Below, piece by piece: positions 63,465 through 64,000 of a DNA stretch of 64,000 nt. A program made the position numbers and the translations under genes. The first letter of the stretch is position 1, and every line of letters starts with the position of its first letter. The stretch lies in contig CANQNF010000001.1 of NCBI GenBank assembly GCA_947625125.1, forward strand, positions 62,001 through 126,000. The letters are read 5' to 3'. This DNA comes from an uncultured Clostridia bacterium (lineage in GTDB: Bacteria > Bacillota > Clostridia > Oscillospirales > Ruminococcaceae). The notes under the pieces were generated by a model, which was given only the letters and a program-made list of their open reading frames with translations, was not told the origin of the DNA and did not search any database.

Positions 63465-64000
63465 ATGCTTGACATTAAAATTCAGAAAACCTCCGAGCCC
63501 AAGCCCATCCCGAAAAAGGGAGAGCCTTTAGGATTCGGGCACATCTTCACCGACCATATGTTCATCATGAACTATACCGAGGGCAAGGGCTGGCACGACC
63601 CGAGGATAGTCCCGTTCGGCGACATCACCTTAAGCCCCGCCGCCATGGTCCTGCACTACGGCCAGGAGATGTTTGAGGGCTTAAAGGCGTACAGAGGCGA
63701 CAACGGCGACGTATATCTCTTCCGCCCCGACATGAACGCAAAGCGCGCAAATAATTCCAACGAGCGCCTCTGCATCCCGAAGATACCCGAGGATGATTTT
63801 GTTCAGGCTGTAAAGGCCGTCGTTGACGTCGACCGCGACTGGGTCCCGTATGAGGAGGGGACGTCCCTTTACATCCGTCCGTTTGTCATCTCGACCGACC
63901 CGCACCTCGGCGTTGCGCCCTCCAAGACTTATATGTTTATCATCATTCTTTCCCCGTCCGGAGCATATTACGAGAGCGGTCTTGCTCCCGTCGGCATCTG
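63465..64000 (+). CDS. ilvE: Branched-chain amino acid aminotransferase, 5' part
   Basis: The first ~178 residues (of an expected ~340-360) run MLDIKIQKTSEPKPIP..., with FTDHMFIMNYTEGKGWHDPRI, LHYGQEMFEGLKAYRG and LYIRPFVISTDPHLGV, as in fold-type IV branched-chain aminotransferases. The PLP lysine lies beyond the window edge. It exchanges amino groups between glutamate and the keto acids of Val, Leu and Ile. AGGAGG precedes the ATG. Confidence 0.93.
   Translation, partial: MLDIKIQKTSEPKPIPKKGEPLGFGHIFTDHMFIMNYTEGKGWHDPRIVPFGDITLSPAAMVLHYGQEMFEGLKAYRGDNGDVYLFRPDMNAKRANNSNERLCIPKIPEDDFVQAVKAVVDVDRDWVPYEEGTSLYIRPFVISTDPHLGVAPSKTYMFIIILSPSGAYYESGLAPVGI

Overview
The window reads as chromosomal DNA of an uncultured Clostridia-class anaerobe, most like gut or rumen Oscillospirales/Ruminococcaceae. 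The signs are strong AGGAGG-type ribosome sites, near-consensus TTGACA/TATAAT promoters, a Gram-positive LexA box, a T-box leader, a type VII secretion ATPase, DUF4364 and DUF6171 proteins, a ferredoxin-linked 2-oxoacid oxidoreductase and several plant-polysaccharide hydrolases. This placement is inference; no rRNA is present. I see no CRISPR array, complete transposase or prophage.

Layout. 1-6.6 kb (mostly minus): a DUF362 protein cut by the window edge, a LexA-controlled Y-family polymerase / metallopeptidase / YolD cassette (the peptidase has an in-frame TAG), a CotH-like lipoprotein and an RluA-type pseudouridine synthase. 6.8-11.2 kb: a divergent type IIA topoisomerase pair. 11.2-13.7 kb: an MFS transporter with a leader peptide and sequestered ribosome site, then tandem repeats that carry a piece of the adjacent tRNA-Arg. 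13.8-18.8 kb: an APH-fragment/YjbR fusion, a small P-loop kinase, metG, and a yybP-ykoY riboswitch with a Ca2+/Na+ antiporter. 19.1-25.8 kb: an orphan response regulator and an XRE / two lipoproteins / ABC transporter operon. 25.9-32.2 kb: an accessory stretch with gene remnants, a stop-interrupted XRE membrane protein, a GH43-like enzyme and unknown proteins. 32.7-39.9 kb: pcrA, DUF4364, an HD phosphohydrolase, an ROK kinase, an AT-rich SAP-domain gene, a LURP-one protein and ruvX.

40-51 kb (minus) is one long tightly packed operon for a type VII-like secretion system: an EsaB/YukD ubiquitin-like protein, a 1464-residue EssC ATPase, four small helical WXG100-like proteins, an FHA protein, a Ser/Thr kinase with TPRs, a 50-residue membrane protein missed by length filters, and a TPR lipoprotein. 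51.2-56.5 kb: GH26, an ECF sigma factor with a membrane partner whose 3' end has been overrun by a repeat, DUF6171 and a GH51 arabinofuranosidase.

56.7-64 kb forms a coherent pathway. An isoleucine-type T-box (specifier read as AUC) precedes an XRE-cupin-acyl-CoA synthetase, followed by a P-loop ATPase, a 2[4Fe-4S] ferredoxin subunit, three VOR-type 2-oxoacid:ferredoxin oxidoreductase subunits and a branched-chain aminotransferase. I infer that the cell activates branched short-chain acids (for example 2-methylbutyrate), carboxylates them reductively and transaminates the product to isoleucine or its relatives.

The most striking unexplained structure is a family of about 0.4 kb chains of 7-8 hairpins at 36.2, 54.2 and 59.5 kb. 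Several stems differ in sequence between copies yet stay paired. A lone end module lies at 18.9 kb, and related hairpin clusters lie at 3.6 and 63.2 kb.
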